A stretch of 64,000 bases of DNA from CAIVVT01 sp963838205 (GTDB lineage Bacteria; Acidobacteriota; Terriglobia; Bryobacterales; Bryobacteraceae). The notes under the pieces were generated by a model. That model saw only the letters and a list, made by a program, of their open reading frames with translations. It had not been told where the DNA came from and searched no databases. This document shows, piece after piece, positions 7,394-13,931 of the stretch. The position numbers and the translations under genes are program-made. Numbering within the stretch: position 1 is the first letter of the stretch; every line of letters begins with the position of its first letter. The stretch spans positions 1-64,000 of the forward strand of contig CAWIQF010000008.1 in the NCBI GenBank assembly GCA_963838205.1, in the 5' to 3' direction.

Positions 7394-7710
7394 ACAAGAA
7401 GGGATACGAAACCGGGAGCCGCAATGTGTTCCAGGACATAGGCGTGCCGAATGCGGAAGAGCACTTGGTCAAGGCACAACTGGTGTTCAAAATCGACACG
7501 ATCTTGAAAAGGCGTGGCATGAAACAAGCGGACGCCGCCGAGTCATTGGGCGTTCGCCAGCCCGATATCTCGAAGATGCTGCGTGGCGAATTCCGGCAGT
7601 TTTCCGTCGAACGTCTGCTGCGGTTCCTGGTGGCGCTGAATCAGGATGTCGAGATTGTCGTTAAACCGCACCGTGGCAGAAACGACGCTCCGACGCTGCA
7701 TGTGGCGTGA
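7390..7710 (+). CDS. higA: HigA-like XRE-family antitoxin
   Basis: A 106-residue antitoxin with an HTH_XRE domain: ILKRRGMKQADAAESLGVRQ then PDISKMLRGEFRQFSVERLL, ending LNQDVEIVVKPHRG. It pairs with HigB, neutralising it and repressing the operon. The ATG at 7390 overlaps the higB stop and has GGGAGGGG upstream. Its last codons (7688-7710) fall inside a short sequence repeated at 11778-11805, beside another TA operon. The next gene starts at 7700, inside higA, so all three genes may be co-transcribed. Confidence 0.88.
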   Translation: MNKKGYETGSRNVFQDIGVPNAEEHLVKAQLVFKIDTILKRRGMKQADAAESLGVRQPDISKMLRGEFRQFSVERLLRFLVALNQDVEIVVKPHRGRNDAPTLHVA

Positions 7711-7715
7711 AGGAC
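7688..7715. repeat. 28-bp repeat at the higA 3' end (copy 1)
   Basis: CTCCGACGCTGCATGTGGC and the following TGAAGGAC recur at 11778-11805 with two mismatches; weaker similarity (TTGT.AAA) runs on for some 15 bp. Here it supplies the end of higA and the start of the CPBP gene. At the other site it is non-coding, next to the relB/yafQ operon. It may be a junction left by cassette movement. Confidence 0.5.
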
Positions 7716-8863
7716 CGTTTGTAAAACGGGCGTGGGGGCGCGCGGGGTGGGGGCCGTTTGCGGCCTTGATGGCCGCGCTGGCGGTGATCTTTGCCGCGGC
7801 GGCGCGCGTGTATCTGCAACGCTACCCGCTGCCGCTGGCGGCGGTGGCAGGCATCTACCTCTGCTTCATACTGTCGCTCGCGCTGGCGCTGGCGCCGGGG
7901 TTGCGCGGGAGCCGCGCGGCGCTCGAACGCTGGTTCACGTCGCGACGGAGGACGCCGGCGCTGGTGCTGATCTGGGTTGCGCCGTACCTGATTTACGCCG
8001 CAGGCACGGGCGATTTCCGCTGGAGCGCCATGGCGACGCTCGTGGGCGTAGGCGCGGCGATGGTGGCGCTCTACGCCTGGTTTCCGGTGCACGAGAAAGC
8101 GGAGTTCGGCTGGCAGGATGCGGCGGTGGCGGGGGTGCTGATCGCCGTCGTGCTGTCGCGGCAATTGCGGGGCATCTGGAACGTCCCGCAGAACCTGGAC
8201 TTCGTGGGACGGCTGTACCTGATTGGCGTGGCGGCGTGGTGCTGGACGCTGGTGCGGGTGGTGCCGGGGCTGGGCTATGACCTGTGGCCGTGTCGCGAGA
8301 GTCTTCTCGCGCCTCTTCCCGGCGATCGCAGTTCGGAAACACAACCGCTCCCTGACGGTCGCGGCTCAGAAACAGCACAACCGCTCCCTGACGGTCGCGG
8401 CTCAGAAACACGCGACCGATCCTTCACGGTCGCGGCTCAGCTTCTGAAGGCAGCGGGGGTGAACTTCGTGTGGTTCGCACTGCTGGCGCTGCCGGCGGGG
8501 CTGGCGCTACGGTTCATCGCGTGGAATCCGCGCTGGCGCGGATGGCCGCAGTTGGGTCTGGATTACCTGCAGATTTTCCTGTTCATCGCGCTGCTGGAGG
8601 AGCTGTTCTTTCGGGGCTTTCTGCAAACGCTGATGGCGAAGACGCTACGGTCGGAATACGGGGCGCAGGCGCTGGTGGCGTGCCTGTTCGGGTTGTTCCA
8701 TGTCCTGCATGCGCCGTTTCCGAACTGGCGTTATGTGGCGCTGGCGACGGTGGCGGGGTGGTTCTACGGATCGGCGTTCCGGCAGGGCGGAGGAGTGATG
8801 GCCGCGGCGCTGACACACGCGGCGGTGGACACGGTGTGGCGGACGTTTTTCACGCGGGGATGA
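7700..8863 (+). CDS. CPBP-family intramembrane metalloprotease with in-frame REP insertion
   Basis: Polytopic membrane protein (387 residues) with the CPBP (Abi, formerly CAAX) glutamic protease motifs: EELFFRG near residue 300, FGLFH about 35 further on, and the last histidine in LTHAAVD. Family members process prenylated or bacteriocin-immunity substrates, and some act in phage or stress responses; the role here is unknown. Residues about 215-246 are not protease sequence. They are two perfect and one degenerate copy of the genome's REP-like repeat read in frame as PLPDGRGSET, lying in a loop between membrane segments. The ATG at 7700 overlaps higA by 11 bp, suggesting coupling with the TA operon. 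Confidence 0.85.
   Translation: MWREGPFVKRAWGRAGWGPFAALMAALAVIFAAAARVYLQRYPLPLAAVAGIYLCFILSLALALAPGLRGSRAALERWFTSRRRTPALVLIWVAPYLIYAAGTGDFRWSAMATLVGVGAAMVALYAWFPVHEKAEFGWQDAAVAGVLIAVVLSRQLRGIWNVPQNLDFVGRLYLIGVAAWCWTLVRVVPGLGYDLWPCRESLLAPLPGDRSSETQPLPDGRGSETAQPLPDGRGSETRDRSFTVAAQLLKAAGVNFVWFALLALPAGLALRFIAWNPRWRGWPQLGLDYLQIFLFIALLEELFFRGFLQTLMAKTLRSEYGAQALVACLFGLFHVLHAPFPNWRYVALATVAGWFYGSAFRQGGGVMAAALTHAAVDTVWRTFFTRG
8343..8438. repeat. REP-like repeat cluster inside the CPBP gene
   Basis: Two identical 25-bp copies (8343-8367 and 8379-8403) containing CCGCTCCCTGACGGTCGCGG, plus a degenerate third at 8414-8438, follow at 36- and 35-bp intervals. The core is an imperfect palindrome (CCGC..CC / GG..GCGG). 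Relatives occur at about 11909, 13561-13820, 16288-16513 and 19492. Confidence 0.85.
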
Positions 8864-8937
8864 GGCGGTGGGTTGAGCAAATGGAAACACACATCGGTCG
8901 CGAACAACGGCATGGATTGCCGCCACATTGAGACTGG

Positions 8938-8950
8938 TATAACTGTTATA
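8938..8950. promoter_or_regulatory. Palindromic operator of the second brnT operon
   Basis: TATAACTGTTATA is a perfect palindrome around a central T and ends 7 bp before the brnT start at 8958. This is where a TA antitoxin would bind to repress its own promoter. Function is inferred. Confidence 0.55.
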
Positions 8951-8957
8951 TACATAG

Positions 8958-9230
8958 ATGCGCTTCGAGTTTGATCGATCGAAGAGCCGCGCCGTGGAGC
9001 GAGACCACGGCGTCAGCCTGGAAGCTGCGCAGGAGATCTTCGACCAGGCGTACCTGGTTGACCAGCGGAACGACGATCCTGAGCAGTTCCGTGCGATCGG
9101 CTGGTGTGGTGGGCGCCTGTGCTCCGTAATCTTCGAAGTCCGGCATGACTCGGAGAGCGAATACTACCATCTGGTCACGGCCTGGAAAGCAACCAAGGAG
9201 GAAGAGCAGAGCTATGCCGAAATCGTCTAA
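8958..9230 (+). CDS. brnT: BrnT-family toxin (second locus)
   Basis: A 90-residue BrnT-type RelE-fold toxin: FEFDRSKSRAVERDHGVSLE, then AAQEIFDQ, FRAIGWCGGRLCSVIFEV and a shortened tail YHLVTAWKATKEEEQSYAE. The usual BrnT ending (ISARKA..ERRRYE) is altered to VTAWKATKEEEQ, so it is a divergent member. It overlaps the downstream CopG-like antitoxin gene by 17 bp. The palindrome at 8938-8950 is a likely operator. The start is the only ATG in frame near the promoter. Confidence 0.82.
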   Translation: MRFEFDRSKSRAVERDHGVSLEAAQEIFDQAYLVDQRNDDPEQFRAIGWCGGRLCSVIFEVRHDSESEYYHLVTAWKATKEEEQSYAEIV

Positions 9231-9489
9231 GAACGCACCTTCCGCCGATGAGATCGCCGCCAAGGCGTCGCGCGGCGAAGACATTTCCGCTTACTTCAGC
9301 AACAAGTTCACTGTGGTCCGGCCGGTTCGGCGGGTGAATGTCGATCTGAGCCAAGGCATGTTGCGAGAACTCGACGCGCGGGCGGCGCGGCTCAACGTCA
9401 GCCGGCAAGCCGTGATCAAGACGCTGCTGGACCGGGCCCTGGAACAGGAGCGCGCCGGCAAGCCAAGAGCGAAAAGGAAGGCCGGTTAG
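9214..9489 (+). CDS. CopG/ribbon-helix-helix antitoxin of the second brnT locus
   Basis: A 91-residue protein. An N-terminal toxin-binding region (SADEIAAKASRGEDISAYFS) is followed by a ribbon-helix-helix domain, RRVNVDLSQGMLRELDARAA then RLNVSRQAVIKTLLDRALEQ, and a basic tail. This is the usual layout of CopG-type antitoxins paired with BrnT. The ATG at 9214 has AAGGAGG about 13 nt upstream and lies within the end of brnT. Its stop codon abuts a short fragment (9489-9508) resembling the reverse of a BrnA gene tail. Confidence 0.83.
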   Translation: MPKSSKNAPSADEIAAKASRGEDISAYFSNKFTVVRPVRRVNVDLSQGMLRELDARAARLNVSRQAVIKTLLDRALEQERAGKPRAKRKAG

Positions 9490-9508
9490 GCGGGCTTCGA
9501 TGCGGGGC
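9489..9508 (-). repeat. Short fragment resembling a brnA gene tail
   Basis: GGCGGGCTTCGATGCGGGGC reads on the minus strand as codons ASKPA followed by a stop (complement of TTA, 9486-9488). The brnA gene at 10377 ends VSKPA-stop in the same sequence context, and a third copy is at 11109-11129. These look like leftovers of gene ends at cassette junctions. Confidence 0.35.
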
Positions 9509-9596
9509 AGGGGCGCGGCGGAATCTGTTCTCCCAAGATGCGTGGTTGGGATTACACTTGATCAGGCCTCGATTGCGAGGACGGGAAGAAGGTCTT

Positions 9597-10355
9597 TTGC
9601 GCCTAATCATTTCAACTATGTCTATGTTCGTGCTGATGGGGCCGGGCCTGTTACTGGCCCAGGTCCCGCACACGTTGAAAGTTCCTGACGGAACCGCTTT
9701 GCGGCTTTCTCTGACCGAGGACTTGAGCTCTGCAACCGGCGAAGTGGATAACCCGGTTCATTTTGAAGTCATGGAGGATGTCAAGGTTGGCGATGTCGTG
9801 GCTATTGCGAGAGGGGCGACTGCTGTCGGCCATGTGGTCGAAGTGGAGCCGCGTCGCCGCATGGGTCGCGCTGGCAAGCTGAATTTTACGGTGGACTACG
9901 TCAAGGCCCCTGACGGAGCAAACCTTCGCCTGCGGGCCTCATCAGCGCGTAAGGGCGAAGACAAGACCGGGACGGTTATTATCGGAAGCGTTGTGTTGTC
10001 TCCGCTGTTCCTTATAATGCGGGGGAAGGACATCACGATCCCCAAGGGGACGGTCATTACCGCCTACTTTGATGGCGATCGGGAGATCGCGATGTCGGCT
10101 CCTAACGGCCAAGCTGGCATCCAGCAAACCGCACTCAGCGCGGCGGGCGAGATCACCTTCAAATCCGACCCGGATGGAGCAGACATAACGGTTGACGGCA
10201 AATTCGTTGGGAGTACGCCGTCGGCAATACGAGTTGCCGCGGGAGACCACGCCATAGCGGTGGAGAAGGCGCACTTCGCACCCTGGAAGAGAGTCATGAG
10301 CGTGGCTGCCGGAGGGTCCGTCAACGTGAATGCAACCCTGGAAAAACTGCAATAG
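9597..10355 (+). CDS. Secreted PEGA-domain protein
   Basis: An exported protein of about 252 residues. The TTG at 9597 gives a well-formed signal peptide (MRLIISTMSMFVLMGPGLLL, then AQ) with AAGG a few bases upstream; the ATG at 9618 is the alternative. The middle resembles a stress-regulated extracellular beta domain (KVGDVVAIARGATAVGHVVE). The C-terminus is a PEGA repeat: ITFKSDPDGADITVDGKFVG then STPSAIRVAAGDHAIAVEK. PEGA domains are surface modules often attached to S-layer or wall proteins. The gene stands alone between TA loci, and its function is not known. Confidence 0.8.
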   Translation: MRLIISTMSMFVLMGPGLLLAQVPHTLKVPDGTALRLSLTEDLSSATGEVDNPVHFEVMEDVKVGDVVAIARGATAVGHVVEVEPRRRMGRAGKLNFTVDYVKAPDGANLRLRASSARKGEDKTGTVIIGSVVLSPLFLIMRGKDITIPKGTVITAYFDGDREIAMSAPNGQAGIQQTALSAAGEITFKSDPDGADITVDGKFVGSTPSAIRVAAGDHAIAVEKAHFAPWKRVMSVAAGGSVNVNATLEKLQ

Positions 10356-10376
10356 GGGGAGGAACAATTCTATTCT

Positions 10377-10718
10377 TCAGGCGGGCTTGGATACGCGGCG
10401 GGGACGGGGATTCTTCTTTGGCGCTGCTGAAGAGGGCGCCCGGCGCGGCGGTTGGCTCTCCATGGCCGCGCGCAGAATGCGATTGATGCGCGTCTGATAC
10501 CCCCGGCCGTTGGACTTCAGCCAGTCGAGCACATCGCCATCCAGGCGGATCGTGAGTTGCTGTTTGGCCGGGGGCCAGGCGGCCTTGGCCTGGGCGAAGA
10601 ACTCGTCACCCAAGGGCGGGATATCGGAATAGTCGATCGGCGTGGCGCCCAAGCGACGGGCTTCCGCGGGGGTGAGTTGCCGGGGCTTGGCCGGGTCAAG
10701 TCGATAGCGTTTCATCAT
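10377..10718 (-). CDS. brnA: BrnA-family antitoxin (third brn locus)
   Basis: A 113-residue antitoxin. The region LTPAEARRLGATPIDYSDIP binds the toxin in this family. It is followed by the ribbon-helix-helix part QLTIRLDGDVLDWLKSNGRG then YQTRINRILRAAM, and a basic proline-rich tail RRVSKPA. GGAGG lies 4 nt before the ATG at 10718 and 7 nt before a second ATG at 10715; either could be used. It overlaps brnT by 23 bp. Its last 20 bp recur at 11109-11129 and in part at 9489-9508. Confidence 0.86.
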   Translation of the reverse strand: MMKRYRLDPAKPRQLTPAEARRLGATPIDYSDIPPLGDEFFAQAKAAWPPAKQQLTIRLDGDVLDWLKSNGRGYQTRINRILRAAMESQPPRRAPSSAAPKKNPRPRRVSKPA

Positions 10719-10974
10719 ATTGCCTCCGCTCGCGCGCATTCGCTTTCCGCGCGGAAATCAAGCGAATCATTCTGCCGCGCGGGGTGTAGGCGATCACATA
10801 AAGCCGCCCTTCAACGCGGCCGAGAGTCAGCCGCCGTTGCTCACCGTAGTCGCGGCGGCGGTCCTCGGCGTCCAGCCGAAGCGGGTCCAGAATAACTCGC
10901 GCGGCGAACTCAAAGGGCACGCCATGCTTGGCGATGTTCTGCGCCGCCTTACGCGCGTCCCATTCAAACCACAC
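10696..10974 (-). CDS. brnT: BrnT-family toxin (third brn locus)
   Basis: A 92-residue BrnT with the complete family signature: FEWDARKAAQNIAKHGVPFE, RRLTLGRVEGRLYVIAYTPR and IRLISARKANARERRQYDE. It is transcribed leftward, followed by overlapping brnA. The operator candidate at 10982-11003 ends 8 bp upstream of the start and closely resembles that of the relB/yafQ operon 700 bp away. Confidence 0.88.
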   Translation of the reverse strand: MWFEWDARKAAQNIAKHGVPFEFAARVILDPLRLDAEDRRRDYGEQRRLTLGRVEGRLYVIAYTPRGRMIRLISARKANARERRQYDETLST

Positions 10975-10981
10975 TCGTCAT

Positions 10982-11003
10982 TGTAGTTCTTTTTGTAACT
11001 ACA
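10982..11003. promoter_or_regulatory. Operator of brnTA (third locus)
   Basis: TGTAGTT (10982-10988) and AACTACA (10997-11003) are inverted across 8 bp, immediately upstream of brnT at 10974. The flanking ATTGTAGT...ACTACA core is shared with the operator at 11706-11726. Confidence 0.6.
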
Positions 11004-11108
11004 TGCCAGCACAAAGGCACGTATCAGAAAACACGCTTCATGAAGCGAGCGGACACGACGGATTGGCGGTGACGCGAGTTGTGAAACCCAGCCGCGGTGG
11101 TGCCGCAC

Positions 11109-11129
11109 GCGGGCTTGGATGCGCGGCGG
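11109..11129 (-). repeat. Second copy of the brnA 3' end
   Basis: Matches 10381-10401 (end of brnA) at 20 of 21 positions in the same orientation, reading ASKPA on the minus strand. It sits directly beyond the yafQ stop codon. The region 10975-11130 otherwise holds only the brnT promoter. Confidence 0.5.
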
Positions 11130-11130
11130 C

Positions 11131-11415
11131 TCAGCCGAATAGCTCGCTATGGGAGCCGAGCCGCGCCAGACGCAGGGTGGCGGCGTCGGGCTGGCGGTAG
11201 ATCAGCAGCAGATCTGGCTTAATATGGCATTCGCGGTAGCCCAGCCAATCACCGCCCAAGGCGTGGTCGCGGTTCTTCTCTGGTAAGACTTGATCGGAGA
11301 CAAGCAGCGACACTACGGCGGCGACAAGCGAATCCAGATCTTTGCCGTGGCGCGGTGTGGCCCGCGCGCGCTTGTAGTCGCGCTTGAATGCCGACGAGCG
11401 TTCAATCGTCCGCAT
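11131..11415 (-). CDS. YafQ-family RelE-like toxin
   Basis: A 94-residue mRNA interferase. It begins RTIERSSAFKRDYKRARATP (the YafQ start), then DHALGGDWLGYRECHIKPDL and LLIYR, followed by LRLARLGSHSELFG. The conserved H-x-L-x-G-x-W and C/D-x-H-I-x-P-D-L motifs of the family are visible. It lies second in a leftward operon, overlapping the RelB-like antitoxin gene by 14 bp. Confidence 0.88.
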   Translation of the reverse strand: MRTIERSSAFKRDYKRARATPRHGKDLDSLVAAVVSLLVSDQVLPEKNRDHALGGDWLGYRECHIKPDLLLIYRQPDAATLRLARLGSHSELFG

Positions 11416-11668
11416 TCAAGTCGGCCATCAGTGCGGCGGTACTCGAGAAGCGCTTGCCTTTGCCGGCCTCCAGTTCGGCAATCGCCTTGCGGGTGGCGGC
11501 GTTTGGGACCTTGACCTCGAAGGGTAAACGGCGCTCATCCACGATCCGCAGCATCAGCAGGCGGATGGCATCCGAGATGGAGAGTCCCATGGCTGCCAGC
11601 GCACGAGCGGCGCGTTTCTTGGTGGCGCTATCGATGCGAGCGCGGACGTAGGTGTCGGCGGTGCTCAT
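11402..11668 (-). CDS. RelB/DinJ-family antitoxin
   Basis: An 88-residue antitoxin. The N-terminal ribbon-helix-helix, TYVRARIDSATKKRAARALA then AMGLSISDAIRLLMLRIVDE, is the RelB/DinJ signature, and the C-terminal part (NAATRKAIAELEAGKGKRFS) binds YafQ. The ATG at 11668 has GGGAG about 9 nt upstream. The 9-bp palindrome at 11706-11726 is the likely operator. Confidence 0.88.
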   Translation of the reverse strand: MSTADTYVRARIDSATKKRAARALAAMGLSISDAIRLLMLRIVDERRLPFEVKVPNAATRKAIAELEAGKGKRFSSTAALMADLNADD

Positions 11669-11705
11669 GGCGATGCTCCCTGGAGGCTGGTTCTTCGCCT
11701 CTTAT

Positions 11706-11726
11706 TGTAGTCACGTTGTGACTACA
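11706..11726. promoter_or_regulatory. Operator of relB/yafQ
   Basis: Perfect 9-bp arms TGTAGTCAC (11706-11714) and GTGACTACA (11718-11726) around GTT, 38 bp upstream of the antitoxin start. They share the TGTAGT...ACTACA ends with the brnTA operator at 10982-11003, spaced 21 versus 22 bp overall. Confidence 0.65.
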
Positions 11727-11847
11727 GAGCAAGTTGCGGTTCTCGATCGGCGCGCGGGCGCGGGCAGCTTGCGGGGTCTCCGGCGCTGCATGTGGCTTGA
11801 AGGACGAATTGTGAAATGCAAAATCGGCCGCGGTTCTGCGGCCGGAT

Positions 11848-11901
11848 TTAGAGCTGATAGGGTGCGCGCATGTCGCGGCGCAGGAGTTTGGCGGCTTCGT
11901 C
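11848..11901 (-). repeat. 54-bp copy of the 3' end of the Gfo/Idh gene
   Basis: Identical at all 54 positions to 13932-13985, the last 17 codons and stop codon of the oxidoreductase gene, in the same orientation. Partial similarity continues about 20 bp beyond the stop. At the other end the match stops at GCGGCTTCGTC, a sequence also present in the neighbouring REP-like units, so the junction may be a recombination point. Confidence 0.9.
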
Positions 11902-12255
11902 ACAACACAACCGCTCCTTAACAGTCGCGGCTTCCATGAGAAGGCCGCTCTAGTCAAGGCATTTTTCTGACATTCGTTCTTTGTGGCCGTGGCCGACCAA
12001 CGGGAGGCGCCGCAGCGTCCTGCCGTCTTCCTATTCTCAGGAAGGTTTTCCTGCTCTCGCCGAATCGCCCTGCTTCCATTCGCACTCTTGATGGAGCGGC
12101 TTGCTCCGGTGCCAGTTGGGGTCCTCAATTTCGAACGGGTGCTGCCATCTCAGTATCGAAGTAACGCCCCTGTTTCCAGAAACGCTCTTCCGCCGCGACT
12201 TCGCAGTCACCCACACTCGGCGATTTGCTACAAACTACAATCCATTCCGCTGCTG

Positions 12256-12309
12256 CCATTCCGCTATTGCGTGCCATTCCGCTATTGCGTGCCATTCCGC
12301 TATTGCGTG
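12256..12309. repeat. 18-bp tandem repeat, three perfect copies
   Basis: CCATTCCGCTATTGCGTG occurs three times in tandem (12256-12273, 12274-12291, 12292-12309), with partial units on both sides (CCATTCCGCTG). It lies 3' of the IS110 copy 2 transposase gene, possibly in its non-coding end. Confidence 0.9.
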
Positions 12310-12360
12310 CCATTCCGCTGCCTGCCATTGCGCCGCGTGCCACTACTTCGCTGCCTGCCG

Positions 12361-13476
12361 TTACGCCGCCGCGTGGCGCGAGCGGGGCCGGGCCTGGCTG
12401 TTGCGGAGCGGTTCGTACACTTCGCCCGTCGTCCACAACCGATGCAGCAGCACGGCCAGTTTGCGCGCCACCGCGACGATGGCCCGCTTCTTCGCATTCT
12501 TTCCGCCGCGCTCGGCCAGCTTCAGGCCCCACCTTCTCAGATCCGTGTCCGGCCCGCGAAATCCCAAGATGTGATGTGCGCCCTGCACCAGCATCGTCCG
12601 CAGATAGATGTCGCCTTCCTTGGCGATCGGCAACTGCGGCTGGCTCTGGCCCGATTCGCTGCGCTTGGGCCGCAGGCCCACATAGCAGCCCACGTCCCGG
12701 CTCTTCTGAAAGCGCGCGCGGTCTTCCACCGTCAAGATAAACGTCAGAGCGATCAAAGTCCCGACTCCGCTCACTTGCTTGAGAAGTTGGGTTTCCGGAT
12801 ACTCGGTCCGGGCGATCTGCTCCAGCTTGACGTCCACGGCGCGGATCTGTTTCGTCAGCCCTTCCACTGTGTCCAACAACGGTTTCAACGTCTGCTGCAA
12901 AGTCTCCGGCAGGTCCACCATCTTGGCCGGACCTAGATTGTCGGCGTCGCACATGGGCAGCCGCTCGCCCAGGGCTTTGGCCAGCCCGCGCGCCGAGTTG
13001 ATCAGCGCCGTGCGGGCCTCCACCAGCGCCGCCCGGACCCGGATCACCATCAGATCCTGCTGCGCTTTTTCGCTCCGATGGCGGATCGGCCGCAGCAGCC
13101 GCGGATCGGCGCGCGCCAGCAGCGCCAGCGTCTGCGCGTCCAGCCGGTCGTCCTTGCGGCTGCTCTGGCTGATCAGCTTTACCTGCCTCGCATTGGCCAC
13201 GATCACCTCGTGGCCCAGCTTGGCCAGCAGCCGGCTGACCCACGGCGAGTGCGTTCCGACCTCGATCGCGATGCGGCAGTGCGACCGCGCGCCGAACGCC
13301 AGCTGCAGCCCTTTCTTCGTCGTCGCCACGCTGGCTTCCCGCACCACCTCGCCCTGCCCATCCAGCCGGCAATAGCGACTGCTCCTGTCGCCCAGGTCCA
13401 GGCCGATCGTGATCGGCCCGCGCGAGCTCGCCGCCCGACGCTTCGGACTCCGCTGGACAGTGTTATTCTGCTTCAT
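12361..13476 (-). CDS. IS110-family transposase (copy 2)
   Basis: A 371-residue DEDD transposase, only distantly related to copy 1. The acidic residues lie in ITIGLDLGDRSS, CRIAIEVGTHSPW and KDDRLDAQTLALL. The C-terminal module has LLKQVSGVGTLIALTFILTV then YVGLRPKRSESGQ. The ATG at 13476 is fixed by AAAAGGAGA 6 nt upstream; codons further up are non-coding. It looks full length. It lies in the 2-kb interval between two copies of a gene tail (11848-11901 and 13932-13985) and is flanked by tandem repeats on both sides. Confidence 0.9.
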   Translation of the reverse strand: MKQNNTVQRSPKRRAASSRGPITIGLDLGDRSSRYCRLDGQGEVVREASVATTKKGLQLAFGARSHCRIAIEVGTHSPWVSRLLAKLGHEVIVANARQVKLISQSSRKDDRLDAQTLALLARADPRLLRPIRHRSEKAQQDLMVIRVRAALVEARTALINSARGLAKALGERLPMCDADNLGPAKMVDLPETLQQTLKPLLDTVEGLTKQIRAVDVKLEQIARTEYPETQLLKQVSGVGTLIALTFILTVEDRARFQKSRDVGCYVGLRPKRSESGQSQPQLPIAKEGDIYLRTMLVQGAHHILGFRGPDTDLRRWGLKLAERGGKNAKKRAIVAVARKLAVLLHRLWTTGEVYEPLRNSQARPRSRHAAA

Positions 13477-13560
13477 GGCCGGTCTCCTTTTGCACTTCGA
13501 GTGCGCAACCATTGGGAGCTTACCGCATCCCGTCGGGGCCGGCCTTCTCATTCCATCTCG

Positions 13561-13820
13561 GTCACACCCGTCGCGGCTTCGTCACAACACAACCGCTCCT
13601 TGCAGTCGCGGCTCAGTCACACCCGTCGCGGCTTCGTCACAACACGACCGCTCCTTAACAGTCGCGGCTCGGTCACACCCGTCGCGGCTTCGTCCCAACA
13701 CAACCGCTCCTTGCAGTCGCGGCTCAGTCACACCCGTCGCGGCTTCGTCACAACACAACCGCTCCTTAACAGTCGCGGCTCAGTCACACCCGTCGCGGCT
13801 CCGTCAGGGGCGCGGCTCAG
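13561..13820. repeat. Tandem array of 55/56-bp REP-containing units
   Basis: Four full units and a partial fifth: 13561-13615, 13616-13671, 13672-13726, 13727-13782 and 13783-13820. Lengths alternate 55, 56, 55, 56 (GCAGT versus AACAGT), so a 111-bp dimer was duplicated. Each contains CCCGTCGCGGCTTCGTCACA and the AACCGCTCCTT...GTCGCGGCTC core of the REP-like family. The array fills most of the 455-bp gap between IS110 copy 2 and the oxidoreductase; the remainder (13477-13560, 13821-13931) shows no gene. Confidence 0.9.
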
Positions 13821-13931
13821 TAACAAGAGTCGCGGCCTCGCTTCAGAGTCGCTCTCAGGAGCGAGCGCCTTGCAGGGGCGCAGGCGCTGATTCAGAACTC
13901 AATACGAAACACGGCGGTTGGGCCGCCCGAC

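Larger units (their letters stand above)
11669..12360. other. 692-bp non-coding stretch with several repeat fragments
   Basis: No gene is supported. In order it holds the relB operator (11706-11726), a 28-bp repeat shared with the higA end (11778-11805), a 54-bp copy of the Gfo/Idh gene end (11848-11901), one REP-like unit (11909-11933) and a three-fold 18-bp tandem repeat (12256-12309). It is a patchwork of recombination products at the left border of IS110 copy 2. Confidence 0.7.

Noticed and set aside
1697..11668. Integron-like TA cassette array
   Set aside because: Genes lie on both strands, no attC-like sites separate them and no integrase is present.
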